Shown piece by piece: positions 44,778 to 53,840 of a stretch of DNA of 64,000 bases. The notes below the pieces were generated by a model. It had not been told where the DNA came from, ran no database searches, and saw only the letters and a program-made list of their open reading frames with translations. Source of the DNA: Rathayibacter rathayi (lineage in GTDB: Bacteria; Actinomycetota; Actinomycetes; Actinomycetales; Microbacteriaceae); contig NZ_CP028129.1 of assembly GCF_004011095.1 (NCBI RefSeq), forward strand, positions 682,001 to 746,000, read 5' to 3'. The translations under genes and the position numbers were made by a program. Numbering within the stretch: the first letter of the stretch is position 1; every line of letters begins with the position of its first letter.

Positions 44778-44840
44778 CCGCGAGATGCCACTTACGCGCA
44801 CGTCTGTCGGCGTGTCGCCGACACAAGTGGCATCTCGCGG
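44778..44840. repeat. CCGCGAGATGCCAC palindromic element, copy 1
   Basis: Outer arms 44778-44793 and 44825-44840 are exact 16-bp complements, with core CCGCGAGATGCCAC. Inside them lies a second perfect 8-bp hairpin (TGTCGGCG at 44805-44812 with 44816-44823). It sits between convergent rdgB and the DedA gene. A second copy is at 57644-57712. It is probably a dispersed REP-like repeat that may also stop transcription both ways. Confidence 0.85.
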
Positions 44841-44850
44841 GAGGAGCAGG

Positions 44851-45582
44851 TCAGGGCTTCGGGTGCTTGTCGTCGAGGGTGTCGGCGTCGAGGACGTAGG
44901 CGGCCGACTCGGTCTCGGGGTCGGCGGCCGAGGCGGCTCTGCGCTGCTGGAGGAAGAAGTGGACGAGCGCGGGCACCACGGCGAGCACGACCGCGCCGAT
45001 CAGGATCACGTCGATGTAGTGCGAGACGAAGGCGGCGACCGGCGGGATGAACGCGAGCAGCCAGCCGACGAGAGTCACCCCGCTGCCCCAGATCAGGGCG
45101 CCGATCAAGTTGTAGAGGCTGTACTTGCGGTAATTCATATGGGCCACGCCCGCCGCGATCGGTGCGAAGGTGCGCACGACCGGCACGAATCGCGCGAGGA
45201 TCACGGCCAGACCGCCGAAGCGCTCGAAGAAGGCGTTGGTCCGCTTCACGTTCTCGATACTGAAGAACCCGGACTCCTTGCGCTCGAAAATCCGCGGACC
45301 GGCTTTGTGCCCGATCAGGTAGCCGACCTCGCCGCCGACGAAGGCCGAGAAGCCGATGGCCAGGCAGATCAGCCAGATCGGGACGCCGAGTCCGCCTTTC
45401 GACGCGTTCTCGTGCGCCAACAGGCCCGTGATGATCAGCAGAGTGTCACCCGGGAAGAGGAAGCCGATCAGCAGTCCGGTCTCGGCGAACACGATGAGGC
45501 ACACCACGAGCACACCCCAGGGGCCGAACGAGGTCAGGATCGTCTCCGGGTCGAGCCAGGGGACGAGGGCGGCGTGGTTCAA
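44851..45582 (-). CDS. DedA family membrane protein
   Basis: 243 residues with about five membrane helices. The DedA/SNARE-associated motifs are present: ETGLLIGFLFPGDTLLIITG near the N-terminus, FVGGEVGYLIGHKAGPRIF and ILARFVPVVRTFAPIAAGVA (the conserved arginine motif). DedA proteins help flip undecaprenyl phosphate and phospholipids across the membrane. The cytoplasmic tail is short and acidic. The best start is TTG at 45582 with GGAGATTCG just upstream. No better ATG or GTG lies nearby. Confidence 0.9.
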   Translation of the reverse strand: MNHAALVPWLDPETILTSFGPWGVLVVCLIVFAETGLLIGFLFPGDTLLIITGLLAHENASKGGLGVPIWLICLAIGFSAFVGGEVGYLIGHKAGPRIFERKESGFFSIENVKRTNAFFERFGGLAVILARFVPVVRTFAPIAAGVAHMNYRKYSLYNLIGALIWGSGVTLVGWLLAFIPPVAAFVSHYIDVILIGAVVLAVVPALVHFFLQQRRAASAADPETESAAYVLDADTLDDKHPKP

Positions 45583-45656
45583 CGAATCTCCAGTCGACGG
45601 GTGCCGGTGGCCGGTGGGCGGTCACGCGAGAGCGCTCAGCGTACCGGCCGATCCCG

Positions 45657-45737
45657 TGCGGAAGGAGGGACTCGAACCCTCACGCCTCTCGGCACAGGAA
45701 CCTAAATCCTGCGTGTCTACCATTCCACCACTCCCGC
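45657..45737 (-). tRNA. tRNA-Leu (UAG)
   Basis: A class II tRNA: acceptor stem GCGGGAG with CTTCCGC (one G-U pair), anticodon loop TTTAGGT giving UAG for CUN codons, a long variable arm (GTGCCGAGAGGCGT) and T-loop GGTTCGAGTCC. CCA is not encoded. TACACT on the minus strand (45749-45754) is a good -10 box, 11 bases upstream of the 5' end. Confidence 0.96.
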
Positions 45738-45748
45738 ATGCGGGCTCC

Positions 45749-45754
45749 AGTGTA
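45749..45754 (-). promoter_or_regulatory. -10 box of tRNA-Leu
   Basis: On the minus strand TACACT lies 11 bp before the mature tRNA 5' end. The -35 is weak (TGAAGT-like near 45772). Confidence 0.45.
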
Positions 45755-45774
45755 AGAGAAGAGGTCGCAGCACT

Positions 45775-47043
45775 TCAGCCGCGAGGGGCGGTTCGCGGCA
45801 GGTAGCGCGGGATCCAGCGGGCGAGAGCACCGGCTCCGGTGACCCCGAGCACGCCCATCGCACTGGCGGCGAAGGGGAGCGAGACCAGGGCGGTGAGCGC
45901 CGAGACGACGATTGGAGCGGCGGCGTTCCCCGCGTCACCGGTGAACCGGAATGCGCCGAGGAAAGGAGCCGGATCGGCGGGGGGCGCGAGGTCGGCACCG
46001 ATGGTCATCAGGATGCCGGAGCCGATCCCGTTCGCGGCCGCGAGTACGCAGGCGACGGCGATGAACCACGGCACCGGATCGGCGGCGAGCAGCGACGCGG
46101 CGAGCGCCACATGTCCGAGCCCGAGCCCGATCATCGAGGGGATCGCTGTGGCGCCCCGGCCGAAGCGGTCCATCAGCTGCCCGCCGACGTAGAACAGGGC
46201 GAAGTCGAGGGCGCCGGCGCCGCCGATGATGATCGCGGTGTCGGTCTCGGCGAGCCCGATACTCACCGCCCAGAGCGGGAGGATCAGCGTGCGGCTCGAG
46301 CGCAGTGCCCCGATCATGGCGGCGCCCGAGCCCATTCGCGCGAGGACCCCGCGGTGCTCGCGCAGCGTGCGGAGCAGGGACTGCGACGATTCCGGGACCG
46401 GTGCCGCCGCGATCACGGCGTCCGGAGCATCGCGGTCGGCTGCGGCCTGCGCCCGCCGCAGGACCGTCGCCGGGTCCGGCACCAGCAGCAGCACGACGAC
46501 CGCCGCGACGCAGCAGACGATGTGCACCCAGAACACCGATTTGACGGAGCCGATGAGATGCACCACACCCGCCGAGAGGAACGGCCCGATCAGCCAGCCG
46601 GCCCGGAACACCCCGGCGAGGGAGCTCAATGCGCGGGCTCGGTGCGTGATCGGCACAAAGGACGTCATGAACGCGTGCCGTGCCAGAGCGAAAACCGCCG
46701 TTGCGAGGCCGATCACGAAGACGCCGATGATCAGCCCGACCCACGAGGTCGACAGCAGGCAGATCACCAGTCCGAGGATCGAGGCGGCCGAGGCGCCGAG
46801 CATGGCGCCGCGCTCGCCGATCCGCGAGACGATCCAGCCGCTCGGAATGTCACCCGCGAGCTCGCCGATCATGATCATCCCCGCCACGAGGCCGGCCAGT
46901 GCCAGCGTGGCGCCGAGGTCGCCCGCGGCGGCCGGTAGCAGCGGGATGATCGCGCCCTCGCCGATCGAGAACAGCAGGGTGGGCAGGAAAGTCGACAGCA
47001 GCAGCGGCCCGAGGGGGAAGGGGAGCGAAGCGGTGCTGGTCAC
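45775..47043 (-). CDS. MFS transporter (12-helix, DHA1-like)
   Basis: A 422-residue major facilitator protein with twelve predicted helices and a charged middle loop (residues about 205-240). The MFS loop motif after helix 2 appears as GWIVSRIGERGAMLGASAAS. LARHAFMTSFVPITHRARAL and RAGWLIGPFLSAGVVHLIG follow. The C-terminal half has GGQLMDRFGRGATAIP. It is probably a drug or metabolite exporter with unknown substrate. The GTG at 47043 is chosen because TACCGT (47051-47056) is placed seven bases before it. The GTG at 47052 would fall inside that box. It is divergent from prfB. Confidence 0.87.
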   Translation of the reverse strand: MTSTASLPFPLGPLLLSTFLPTLLFSIGEGAIIPLLPAAAGDLGATLALAGLVAGMIMIGELAGDIPSGWIVSRIGERGAMLGASAASILGLVICLLSTSWVGLIIGVFVIGLATAVFALARHAFMTSFVPITHRARALSSLAGVFRAGWLIGPFLSAGVVHLIGSVKSVFWVHIVCCVAAVVVLLLVPDPATVLRRAQAAADRDAPDAVIAAAPVPESSQSLLRTLREHRGVLARMGSGAAMIGALRSSRTLILPLWAVSIGLAETDTAIIIGGAGALDFALFYVGGQLMDRFGRGATAIPSMIGLGLGHVALAASLLAADPVPWFIAVACVLAAANGIGSGILMTIGADLAPPADPAPFLGAFRFTGDAGNAAAPIVVSALTALVSLPFAASAMGVLGVTGAGALARWIPRYLPRTAPRG

Positions 47044-47050
47044 TGTCCCC

Positions 47051-47056
47051 ACGGTA
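47051..47056 (-). promoter_or_regulatory. -10 box of the MFS gene (leftward)
   Basis: TACCGT on the minus strand ends seven bases before the GTG at 47043. It decides the start codon. Confidence 0.5.
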
Positions 47057-47090
47057 CGCCCGAGCCTCAGGGTGGCCGCCGGCCCCCCGG

Positions 47091-47096
47091 TAGTCT
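47091..47096 (+). promoter_or_regulatory. -10 box of prfB
   Basis: TAGTCT ends nine bases before ATG 47106. No Shine-Dalgarno. Leaderless pattern, divergent from the MFS promoter. Confidence 0.5.
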
Positions 47097-47105
47097 GGGC
47101 TCACC

Positions 47106-48206
47106 ATGCTGGACAACGATTTCACCGAGCAGATCACTGCTCTCCGCTCCACTTTCTCCGACATCCGCGCCGTCATCGACGTGGAGGGCCTGCGCTCGAA
47201 GATCGCCGAGCTGAGCGAGCAGGCGGGCGTCCCCGACCTCTGGGACGACACGGCCCACGCTCAGAAGGTGACAAGCGCGCTCAGCCACCGCCAGTCCGAG
47301 CTCGCGCGGATCACCGCGATCGACCGGCGCCTGGACGACCTCGAGGTGCTCGTCGAGATGGCGAACGAGGCGGACGATGCGGAGTCCGAGCAGGAGGCCG
47401 TCGCCGAACTCACCTCCCTCCAGAAGGTCATGGGCGAGCTCGAGGTGCAGACCCTGCTCGACGGCGAGTACGACGACCGCCCGGCCGTCGTCACTATCCG
47501 CGCGGGAGCAGGCGGCGTTGACGCCTCCGACTTCGCCGAGATGCTCATGCGGATGTATCTGCGCTGGGCCGAGAAACACAAGTACGCCGCGACCGTGATG
47601 GACGCCAGCTATGCGGAGGAGGCGGGCATCAAGTCGGCCACCTTCCAGATCGACGCCCCGTACGCCTTCGGCACGCTCTCGGTCGAGGCCGGCACCCACC
47701 GCCTGGTGCGGATGAGCCCCTTCGGTGCCGCGGGCAAGCGCCAGACCTCCTTCGCCGCCGTCGAGGTCATCCCGCTGATGGAGGAGACCGAGGCGATCGA
47801 GATTCCGGACAACGACATCCGCGTCGATGTCTTCCGCTCCTCCGGCCCCGGCGGCCAGTCGGTGAACACCACTGACTCCGCCGTGCGCCTCACCCACCTG
47901 CCCACCGGCACCGTGGTCTCGATGCAGAACGAGAAGAGCCAGATCCAGAACCGCGCGGCGGCGATGCGCGTGCTCCAGTCGCGGCTGCTGCTCTTGCAGA
48001 AGGAGCAGGAGGCGGCCACTAAGAAGGAGCTCGCGGGCACCATCACCGCGAGCTGGGGCGATCAGATGCGCAGCTACGTGCTCGCTCCGTACCAGATGGT
48101 CAAGGATCTGCGCACCGACCACGAGGTCGGTAACCCCTCGCAGGTGTTCGACGGCGACCTCGACGGCTTCATCGCCGCGGGGATCCGCTGGCGCAAATCG
48201 GCGTAG
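47106..48206 (+). CDS. prfB: Peptide chain release factor 2
   Basis: A 366-residue class I release factor that recognises UAA and UGA and hydrolyses the finished peptide from tRNA. The GGQ motif is in [20 protein letters not shown] (about residue 246). [19 protein letters not shown] holds the SPF stop-codon reading region. The frame is open from the first ATG: there is no in-frame UGA near codon 25, so this gene lacks the autoregulatory +1 frameshift known in E. coli prfB. It is followed by ftsE after 82 bp. Confidence 0.96.
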   Translation: MLDNDFTEQITALRSTFSDIRAVIDVEGLRSKIAELSEQAGVPDLWDDTAHAQKVTSALSHRQSELARITAIDRRLDDLEVLVEMANEADDAESEQEAVAELTSLQKVMGELEVQTLLDGEYDDRPAVVTIRAGAGGVDASDFAEMLMRMYLRWAEKHKYAATVMDASYAEEAGIKSATFQIDAPYAFGTLSVEAGTHRLVRMSPFGAAGKRQTSFAAVEVIPLMEETEAIEIPDNDIRVDVFRSSGPGGQSVNTTDSAVRLTHLPTGTVVSMQNEKSQIQNRAAAMRVLQSRLLLLQKEQEAATKKELAGTITASWGDQMRSYVLAPYQMVKDLRTDHEVGNPSQVFDGDLDGFIAAGIRWRKSA

Positions 48207-48273
48207 CGCGCCACGGGCGCGTCCGCATCGACGCGCCGCAGGCGCCCTCGGCGGACTCTTCGGGATCGTCGCT

Positions 48274-48279
48274 TACCCT
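48274..48279 (+). promoter_or_regulatory. -10 box of ftsEX
   Basis: TACCCT ends nine bases before ATG 48289. Leaderless pattern. Confidence 0.45.
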
Positions 48280-48288
48280 CGTACTGAC

Positions 48289-49413
48289 ATGATTCGCTTC
48301 GACAACGTCTCCAAGCAGTATCGGGGCGGCACGAGACCCGCCCTCAACGCCATCGATCTCGAAATCCTCCGGGGCGAGTTCGTCTTCCTCGTCGGCGCCT
48401 CCGGGTCCGGCAAGTCCAGCTGCCTCCGCCTGATCCTCAAGGAGGAGCGCCCCTCGTCGGGGTCGATCCATGTGCTCGGGCAAAACCTGGGCAAGATCTC
48501 GAGCCGCAAGGTGCCCTACTTCCGCCGCAACATGGGCGTGGTGTTCCAGGACTTCCGACTCCTGCCGAACAAGTCCGTCTTCGACAATGTCGCGTTCAGC
48601 CTCCAGGTGATCGGGAAGTCGAAGGGGTACATCCAGGAGGCCGTCCCCGACACGCTCAAGATGGTCGGCCTCGCCGGCAAGGCGTCGCGTCTACCGCACG
48701 AGCTCTCCGGCGGTGAGCAGCAGCGCGTGGCGATCGCCCGCGCCGTCGTCAACAAGCCCGCGGTCCTCCTGGCCGACGAGCCCACCGGAAACCTCGACCC
48801 CACCACTAGCGCCGGCATCATGGCGCTCCTCGAGCGGATCAACGCCGGCGGCACCACCGTGATCATGGCGACCCACGAGGCCGGCATCGTCGACCAGATG
48901 AAGCGCCGCGTGATCGAGCTCTCGGCCGGCAGTATCGTTCGCGACGAGAGCCAGGGCGGCTACGGCCAGACCGAGAGCATCACGGTCGTCCACGACGGCG
49001 TCGTGGTCGTGGCAGCCGACGACCACGCGCTCCCCGAGCACCCGTCGCCCCCGGCGATCATCGACAGCGAGCTCGCGCCCGCCGAGGTCCCCGAGCTCGA
49101 CCTGCGTCAGGCGGCGCCCGTGGTGGAGCCGGAGCCGACCCCCCTCTCGCAGACCGCTGCGCAGGCCCGCGTCCCCGAGGGTCGCCGCGCCGCCGCCCCG
49201 GCGGAGTCCGAGCGCGAGCCGGAGCCCACTCAGGAGAGCGCCGCCACTGCGCGCGTGGTGGAGCTGCAGAGCCAGACCGGTCCGATCTTCCTCCCCGCCG
49301 ACACCGGCGCCCTGCCCGAAGAGTCTCTGGCCGCGCGCCTGGGCCTCCGCGCACACGCGGGCGAGGGCGACGAGACCGGCGACGACCAGCAGAACGTAGG
49401 ACCCGTCAAGTGA
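48289..49413 (+). CDS. ftsE: Cell division ATPase FtsE with long C-terminal tail
   Basis: 374 residues. Residues 1-225 are a standard FtsE ATPase: Walker [19 protein letters not shown] (about 35), signature [18 protein letters not shown] (about 140), Walker [14 protein letters not shown] (about 162) and H-loop [13 protein letters not shown]. FtsE works with FtsX to control peptidoglycan hydrolases at division and elongation. Residues about 226-374 are an additional Glu/Pro/Ala-rich, low-complexity tail, well beyond the usual 220-230 residues. The ftsX GTG overlaps the stop by four bases. The operon probably starts at the TACCCT box. Confidence 0.95.
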   Translation: MIRFDNVSKQYRGGTRPALNAIDLEILRGEFVFLVGASGSGKSSCLRLILKEERPSSGSIHVLGQNLGKISSRKVPYFRRNMGVVFQDFRLLPNKSVFDNVAFSLQVIGKSKGYIQEAVPDTLKMVGLAGKASRLPHELSGGEQQRVAIARAVVNKPAVLLADEPTGNLDPTTSAGIMALLERINAGGTTVIMATHEAGIVDQMKRRVIELSAGSIVRDESQGGYGQTESITVVHDGVVVVAADDHALPEHPSPPAIIDSELAPAEVPELDLRQAAPVVEPEPTPLSQTAAQARVPEGRRAAAPAESEREPEPTQESAATARVVELQSQTGPIFLPADTGALPEESLAARLGLRAHAGEGDETGDDQQNVGPVK

Positions 49414-50324
49414 GATTCGCACTGATCTGGTCGGAGGTCGCCAGCGGCCTCCGACGCAACATTTCCATGGTCATTTCGGTGATCCTGGTGACCTTCATCT
49501 CCCTCACCTTCGTCGGCACGGCGATCCTGCTGCAGATGCAGATCGGCCAGATGAAGAACTTCTGGTACGACAAGGCACAGGTCGCGGTCTACATGTGCAC
49601 CGCCACCTCGGGCGGGGCCAACTGCAGCGGCTCCGACGCCACGCAAGAGCAGATCGACTCGGTGCAGGGCCAGCTCGAGGGGGCGACGCTCGCTCCGTAC
49701 ATCGACCGCTCCTATTTCGAGAACCACGACCAGGCGTATGCGAACTTCCAGCAGCAGTTCGCGGGCAATCCGGTCGCCGAATACGTCACTCCCGACCTGC
49801 TCAATCAGACGTTCTGGGTGAACCTGAAGGACCCGACCCAGTCGGAGGTGATCGTCGAGAGCCTGTCCAGCGTCTCCGGAGTCGAGAGTGTCACCGACCA
49901 GCGGCAGTATCTCGATCAGATCTTCTCGATCCTCAACGCCGCGAGCTACACCGCGATCGGCATCGCCGTGCTGATGCTCGTCGCGGCCGTGCTGCTCATC
50001 GCCACCACGATTCGCCTCTCAGCGTTCTCGCGGAGACGGGAGCTGGGCATCATGCGGCTCGTGGGGGCCTCGAACCGGTTCATCCAGACCCCGTTCATCC
50101 TCGAGGGGGTCTTCGCCGCACTGGTCGGCTCGATCCTCGCCGGGGTCGCGGTGGTCGGGATCGTGCAGTTCTTCGTGCAGGGCTTTTTGGCGTACCGGAT
50201 CCCGCTCACCTCATTCGTGGGGCTGGACGACGCAGTGGTCGTCGTACCGATCCTGATCGTGGTCGGGATCATCTTGGCCGCCGTCTCGGCGAACGTCGCG
50301 ATCGCGCGGTACCTGCGGGTGTGA
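49410..50324 (+). CDS. ftsX: Cell division membrane protein FtsX
   Basis: 304 residues with four membrane helices: about 20-45, 180-210, 230-255 and 275-300. A large outer loop (45-175) contains two cysteines ([13 protein letters not shown]) that could form a disulphide outside the cell. The FtsX core [20 protein letters not shown] follows helix 2. The loop binds and activates peptidoglycan hydrolases in other bacteria; no obvious partner gene is adjacent, though the CHAP protein at 19570 is one candidate. GTG 49410 overlaps ftsE. Confidence 0.95.
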   Translation: MRFALIWSEVASGLRRNISMVISVILVTFISLTFVGTAILLQMQIGQMKNFWYDKAQVAVYMCTATSGGANCSGSDATQEQIDSVQGQLEGATLAPYIDRSYFENHDQAYANFQQQFAGNPVAEYVTPDLLNQTFWVNLKDPTQSEVIVESLSSVSGVESVTDQRQYLDQIFSILNAASYTAIGIAVLMLVAAVLLIATTIRLSAFSRRRELGIMRLVGASNRFIQTPFILEGVFAALVGSILAGVAVVGIVQFFVQGFLAYRIPLTSFVGLDDAVVVVPILIVVGIILAAVSANVAIARYLRV

Positions 50325-50338
50325 TCCTCGGCCGGACG

Positions 50339-50344
50339 TATACT
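50339..50344 (+). promoter_or_regulatory. -10 box of smpB
   Basis: TATACT lies 90 bp before the smpB start, just past the ftsX stop. It would give a leader of about 85 bases with its own ribosome-binding site. Confidence 0.45.
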
Positions 50345-50434
50345 GGTGGGCTGTCCCGTTTGGGGCGGCCCATCGGTGCGTCACCCCGACGATGCCCAAC
50401 CCCCCTTCATCCGCTCGCGACCCGAGGAGCAGCC

Positions 50435-50911
50435 GTGCCCAGAGAACAGGGACAGAAGGTTGTCGCGACCAACCGCAAGGCGCGGCACGACTACCTCATC
50501 GAGGACACCTACGAGGCCGGCCTCGTGCTCACCGGCACCGAAGTGAAATCTCTCCGCGCCGGGCGCGCCTCGCTGGTCGACGGCTATGCGTTCGTCGACG
50601 GGGGAGAGGCCTGGCTCGATGCCGTGCACATCAACGAGTGGGCGCAGGGCACCTGGACGAATCACCCGCCTCGTCGCAAGCGCAAGCTGCTGTTGCATAA
50701 GGCGCAGATCCTCAAGATTCACAACAGGGTGAAGGATGGCGGATACACGCTGATCCCGCTCTCGCTCTACTTCAGCGACGGCAAGGCCAAGGTTGAACTG
50801 GCCGTCGCCAAGGGCAAGAAGGACTACGACAAGCGCCAGGTGCTCCGCGAGCGCCAGGACCGCCGTGAGGCGGATCGCGCGATGGCGACCCGCCGCCGCC
50901 TCGGCGAGTAG
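50435..50911 (+). CDS. smpB: SsrA-binding protein SmpB
   Basis: A 158-residue partner of tmRNA in trans-translation, the ribosome rescue pathway. Hallmarks: [54 protein letters not shown] and the C-terminal basic helix [20 protein letters not shown] that enters the empty mRNA channel. GTG at 50435 has GAGGAG five bases upstream. The tmRNA gene itself lies 1.6 kb downstream, with an MFS gene in between. Confidence 0.97.
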   Translation: MPREQGQKVVATNRKARHDYLIEDTYEAGLVLTGTEVKSLRAGRASLVDGYAFVDGGEAWLDAVHINEWAQGTWTNHPPRRKRKLLLHKAQILKIHNRVKDGGYTLIPLSLYFSDGKAKVELAVAKGKKDYDKRQVLRERQDRREADRAMATRRRLGE

Positions 50912-50989
50912 GGGCGCCGTCCGGACGATGTCCGACGGATGCGGCGCAAGCCTCTCCGTCGCGTCCGGCTCTTTGAGACACTGGATTTT

Positions 50990-52477
50990 GTGTCTCCTCC
51001 CGAAAACAGCGCCCCCACCGCCCTGACCGCAGCCGACGCGAAGACCCGTTGGCGGGCCTTCGCGGTGAGCGTCGGCGTGGCGGCGATCACGATCCTCGAC
51101 CTTTCGAAGGTCAACGTCGGCCTGCCGTCCATCGAGCGATCGCTCGGCGCGGACGCGAGCCAGTTGCAGCTGATCGTCGCGGGCTACGCGCTCGCCTTCG
51201 GCCTGGCCCTCGTGCCGGCCGGTCGGCTCGGTGACGTCCGCTCGAGGCGGCTGCTGTTCCTGATCGGGCTGAGCGCGTTCACCGTCACGAGCCTGCTCTG
51301 CGCGGTCGCCCCCTCCATCGAGCTGCTCGTCGTGGCGCGTTTTCTGCAGGGCGTCGCTGCGGGCATTCAGATGCCGCAGGTGCTCGGGCTGGTACAGCAG
51401 ATGTTCACCGGGGCCGAGCGCGCCCGGGCCTTCGGTGTCTTCGGTGCGACCATCGGCCTCTCGACGGCTTTCGGCCCGACGCTCGGCGGACTCCTGATCG
51501 CGATCGGCGGTGAGCAGGACGGCTGGCGACTGCTCTTCTGGATGAACATCCCGCTGGGGATCGCGGCCCTCGTCTTCGCCTGGAAGCTCATCCCTACTAA
51601 ACGCTCGGCGCCGGACGGAGACACGTCCCTGGATCCGATCGGGCTGGTGCTGCTCGCGGTCGCGATCTTCGCGTTCATGCTGCCGTTCCTCCTGACGACC
51701 GGCTCCTCAAGCGACTCGCCGTTCCGCTGGTTCTGGCTGGTCCTCGCCGCGGTGGCCGCCGCTGTCTTCGTGCACTGGGAGTCGCGCTACGCCGCGTCGG
51801 GGCGGACACCGGTCATCGACTTCCGGATCTTCCGGACCAGTTCGTACCGGAACGGCATCCTGGTCGCGACCTCCTACTTCGCCGCGATCCCGGCGACCTT
51901 CCTCCTCACCACCCTCTTCCTGCAGCAGGGGCTCGGTCTCGAGCCGGTGTTCGCGGGCATGGTGAGTATCCCGTTCGCTCTGACGTCGGCGGTGACCGCC
52001 TGGTACGGCGGCAAGCTGGTGCAGCGCTACGGACGGGCGCTGGTGGTGGTGGGCATCGTGCTGGTGGTCATCGGATTCACGCTGGTGCTGCTCGCCGCCG
52101 AGCTCCTGCCGGCCGAGACCGCGGCCTACGGCATGGGCGCCGCCATGCTGGTCGCGGGCGCCGGCGGCGGTTTCGTCGTGTCGCCGAATCAGACGCTCAC
52201 CCTCGCCGAGATCTCACCCGCGCAGGGCGGCGTCGCCGGCTCCGTCGGCCAGCTCGGCCAGCGGGTGGGCACCGCTGTCGGCACCGCCTGCGCCTCGGCC
52301 GTCTTCTTCGCAACGCTGGCCAGCGAGCAGGGGATGGCCGAGGGGCTGGACCGATACCACGACGCCTTCCGCAACGGCTACGTCGTCACGCTCGGACTGA
52401 TCGCGCTCGCCCTGGTGCTCGGTCTGCTCGATCTGCGCCGGCTCCGGGTGAGCGCCCGCGGGGCTGAGGTAGACTGA
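50990..52477 (+). CDS. MFS drug-efflux-type transporter (DHA2/EmrB-QacA family)
   Basis: A 495-residue MFS protein with 14 predicted helices. DHA2 motifs: LDLSKVNVGLPSIERSLGAD in helix 1, GRLGDVRSRRLLFLIGL after helix 2, ARFLQGVAAGIQMPQVLGLV and GATIGLSTAFGPTLGGLL (the antiporter motif C region). It probably exports drugs or metabolites in exchange for protons. GTG at 50990 (start VSPPENSAP) is preferred over ATG 50939, which would add a charged extension. It lies between smpB and ssrA, on the same strand. Confidence 0.88.
   Translation: MSPPENSAPTALTAADAKTRWRAFAVSVGVAAITILDLSKVNVGLPSIERSLGADASQLQLIVAGYALAFGLALVPAGRLGDVRSRRLLFLIGLSAFTVTSLLCAVAPSIELLVVARFLQGVAAGIQMPQVLGLVQQMFTGAERARAFGVFGATIGLSTAFGPTLGGLLIAIGGEQDGWRLLFWMNIPLGIAALVFAWKLIPTKRSAPDGDTSLDPIGLVLLAVAIFAFMLPFLLTTGSSSDSPFRWFWLVLAAVAAAVFVHWESRYAASGRTPVIDFRIFRTSSYRNGILVATSYFAAIPATFLLTTLFLQQGLGLEPVFAGMVSIPFALTSAVTAWYGGKLVQRYGRALVVVGIVLVVIGFTLVLLAAELLPAETAAYGMGAAMLVAGAGGGFVVSPNQTLTLAEISPAQGGVAGSVGQLGQRVGTAVGTACASAVFFATLASEQGMAEGLDRYHDAFRNGYVVTLGLIALALVLGLLDLRRLRVSARGAEVD
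52470..52475 (+). promoter_or_regulatory. Candidate -10 box of the tmRNA precursor
   Basis: TAGACT at the very end of the MFS gene, about 70 bp upstream of the mature tmRNA 5' end. Confidence 0.35.
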
Positions 52478-52543
52478 TCTGGTAACTCCACAGTGTGCGA
52501 CGAACGACCCACTTCAGTGGCCCTCCGGCCGCCGAGTGCTCGC

Positions 52544-52916
52544 GGGGATGATCGGTTTCGACATTGCCTGCGAAACTGCGAGAAGCGGGTCGAGGATCCA
52601 GGGTTATCTCGTTAACGATCTCTGGAAAACACAGGTGCCGAACACAAGCGCACCGACTTCGCTCTCGCTGCCTAAGCCAGAGTAGATAGTCCGTCAGCCC
52701 GTGGGTGCGTCCTCGCCCCGGATCCTGGCGTCATTAAGAGGACTTGCTGCGTCGTTACGCCTGAGGGCGACGCGGGACTCGAACTCGGGCTGGGCCCGTC
52801 GACCGATGCGCCGATGGTAATGGTCGGGGCCGAGCAGAACGCTCTCATCGGCTACACCCGTAGAAGGCGCAGAATCACAGCGATGGACGGGGGTTCGATT
52901 CCCCCCATCTCCACCA
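52544..52916 (+). ncRNA. ssrA: Transfer-messenger RNA (tmRNA)
   Basis: 373 nt. The 5' end GGGGATG pairs with CATCTCC near the 3' end to form the tRNA-like acceptor stem (one G-U pair), and CCA is encoded at 52914-52916. The T-arm GGGGTTCGATTCCCC and the CGGTTTCGACATTG 5' region are typical. The tag reading frame is 52637-52675, encoding AEHKRTDFALAA before TAA. The ALAA ending is the usual degradation signal. Together with SmpB it rescues stalled ribosomes. Confidence 0.97.
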
Positions 52917-52956
52917 TCGGTCGTCGTCGCACACTGGGAGCTGTGGTCCGTCGTGC

Positions 52957-53411
52957 CTACGAAGGGCGCACGTCGAGCTGCCGGATCCGGCCGTAGAGCG
53001 TGAGGAGCGCGAGGCGGTCGTCATCGTCGTGCGCCGTGGCGAGGGCCTGCGGGGGTGCCCAGGCGCGGTAGCGGACCCCCGGTGCCGGGACGCCTGCGGC
53101 CGTCCCCGCCGGGTAGTGCGCACGGCGATCCACCGGCAGTTCGGCGAAGGCATCGGGCGGGAGTCGGTACAGCACGGTGCTCGGCGGTGGTGTTGTCGTC
53201 GCACCGCTCCGTGACCAACAGCGAGACGACTCGGTCGGAGGTGTGGGCGTAGTCGCGAAGGAGCCGCGACCACGCATGGTGCGGCCCGTCGGCCAGCGCG
53301 TCCGCCGCCGCGAGCAGCGCACTCTGCCGGTCCAGGCGCAGGAACAGACTCCCCAGTGCTGCTCGGCCGTGCGGGAGCTGGCGGGGGATCCTGGTCGTGC
53401 TGGTCCTGCAT
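52957..53411 (-). pseudogene. Unrecognised protein gene with two frameshifts
   Basis: An ATG at 53411 has AGGAG five bases upstream, and coding character continues to a stop at 52957, but in three successive frames. MQDQHDQDP shifts at the C run of GATCCCCCGCC (near 53385) into PRQLPHGRAALGSLFLRLDR and SALLAAADALADGPHHAWSR. It then shifts again near 53180 into STVLYRLPPDAFAELPVDRR and ends YGRIRQLDVRPS. Each shift is explained by one extra base. The repaired protein would have about 150 residues and no membrane segment. I do not recognise it. It is convergent with tmRNA. Confidence 0.5.
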
Positions 53412-53525
53412 ATCGACTCCTGAGCCGCCGATATCTGCGTCCCGTTGCGCCGACGGTCGTCCCTCAGAGTGCTCTCGCCCAGCCCACCTGTCGATCCGCT
53501 GAACGGCTGCCGAGGCAGGCCGGGA

Positions 53526-53816
53526 TCAGCGCACGGAACCGACGAGGCTGCCGGTGGTGGAGGCGTCGGCCGGGTCGAAGACGGCGCAGACGATGGTGCG
53601 GTCGCCGTGGCGCCAACCGACCTCGGACGGAACCATCGAGCGGTACTCCAGGGCGGAGTCGCCATAGGCGATGCCCATCACCGCACCGAACTCAGGCTCG
53701 CAGCTCGCCTCGGCCTGCGCGAGCAACGTGGTGCGGCTGGTGTAGCGCTCGCCCGGCTGTGTGAAGGCGTGGAAGACCTCAAGCGCGTGCTCCTCGGAGC
53801 AGGAGGAGTGCCGCAC
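53526..53816 (-). pseudogene. Septum-formation-domain protein, N-terminally truncated
   Basis: The frame encodes CSEEHALEVFHAFTQPGERY, CEPEFGAVMGIAYGDSALEY, WRHGDRTIVCAVFDP and TTGSLVGSVR. That is the pattern of actinobacterial septum-formation-domain proteins, which are secreted or lipid-anchored and of unclear function. Directly upstream and in another frame there is a signal-peptide-like MRSRRAALAGAALLLLRG, fused with a frame change to the CSEEH segment. The residues between the signal sequence and the first cysteine motif (perhaps 40) appear deleted. As read, only a GTG-initiated 96-residue fragment without signal peptide would be made. Confidence 0.6.
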
Positions 53817-53840
53817 CGGCGAGCGCCGCCCTCCGACTCC

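Noticed and set aside
47106..47200. Programmed +1 frameshift in prfB
   Set aside because: The frame is continuous from the first ATG and no in-frame UGA is present near codon 25.
52875..52960. RWGESNPRPSL-ending frame across tmRNA
   Set aside because: A translation artefact of the tmRNA tRNA-like 3' end.
52814..52996. Short rightward frame ending past tmRNA
   Set aside because: It lies within the tmRNA sequence and has no protein character.
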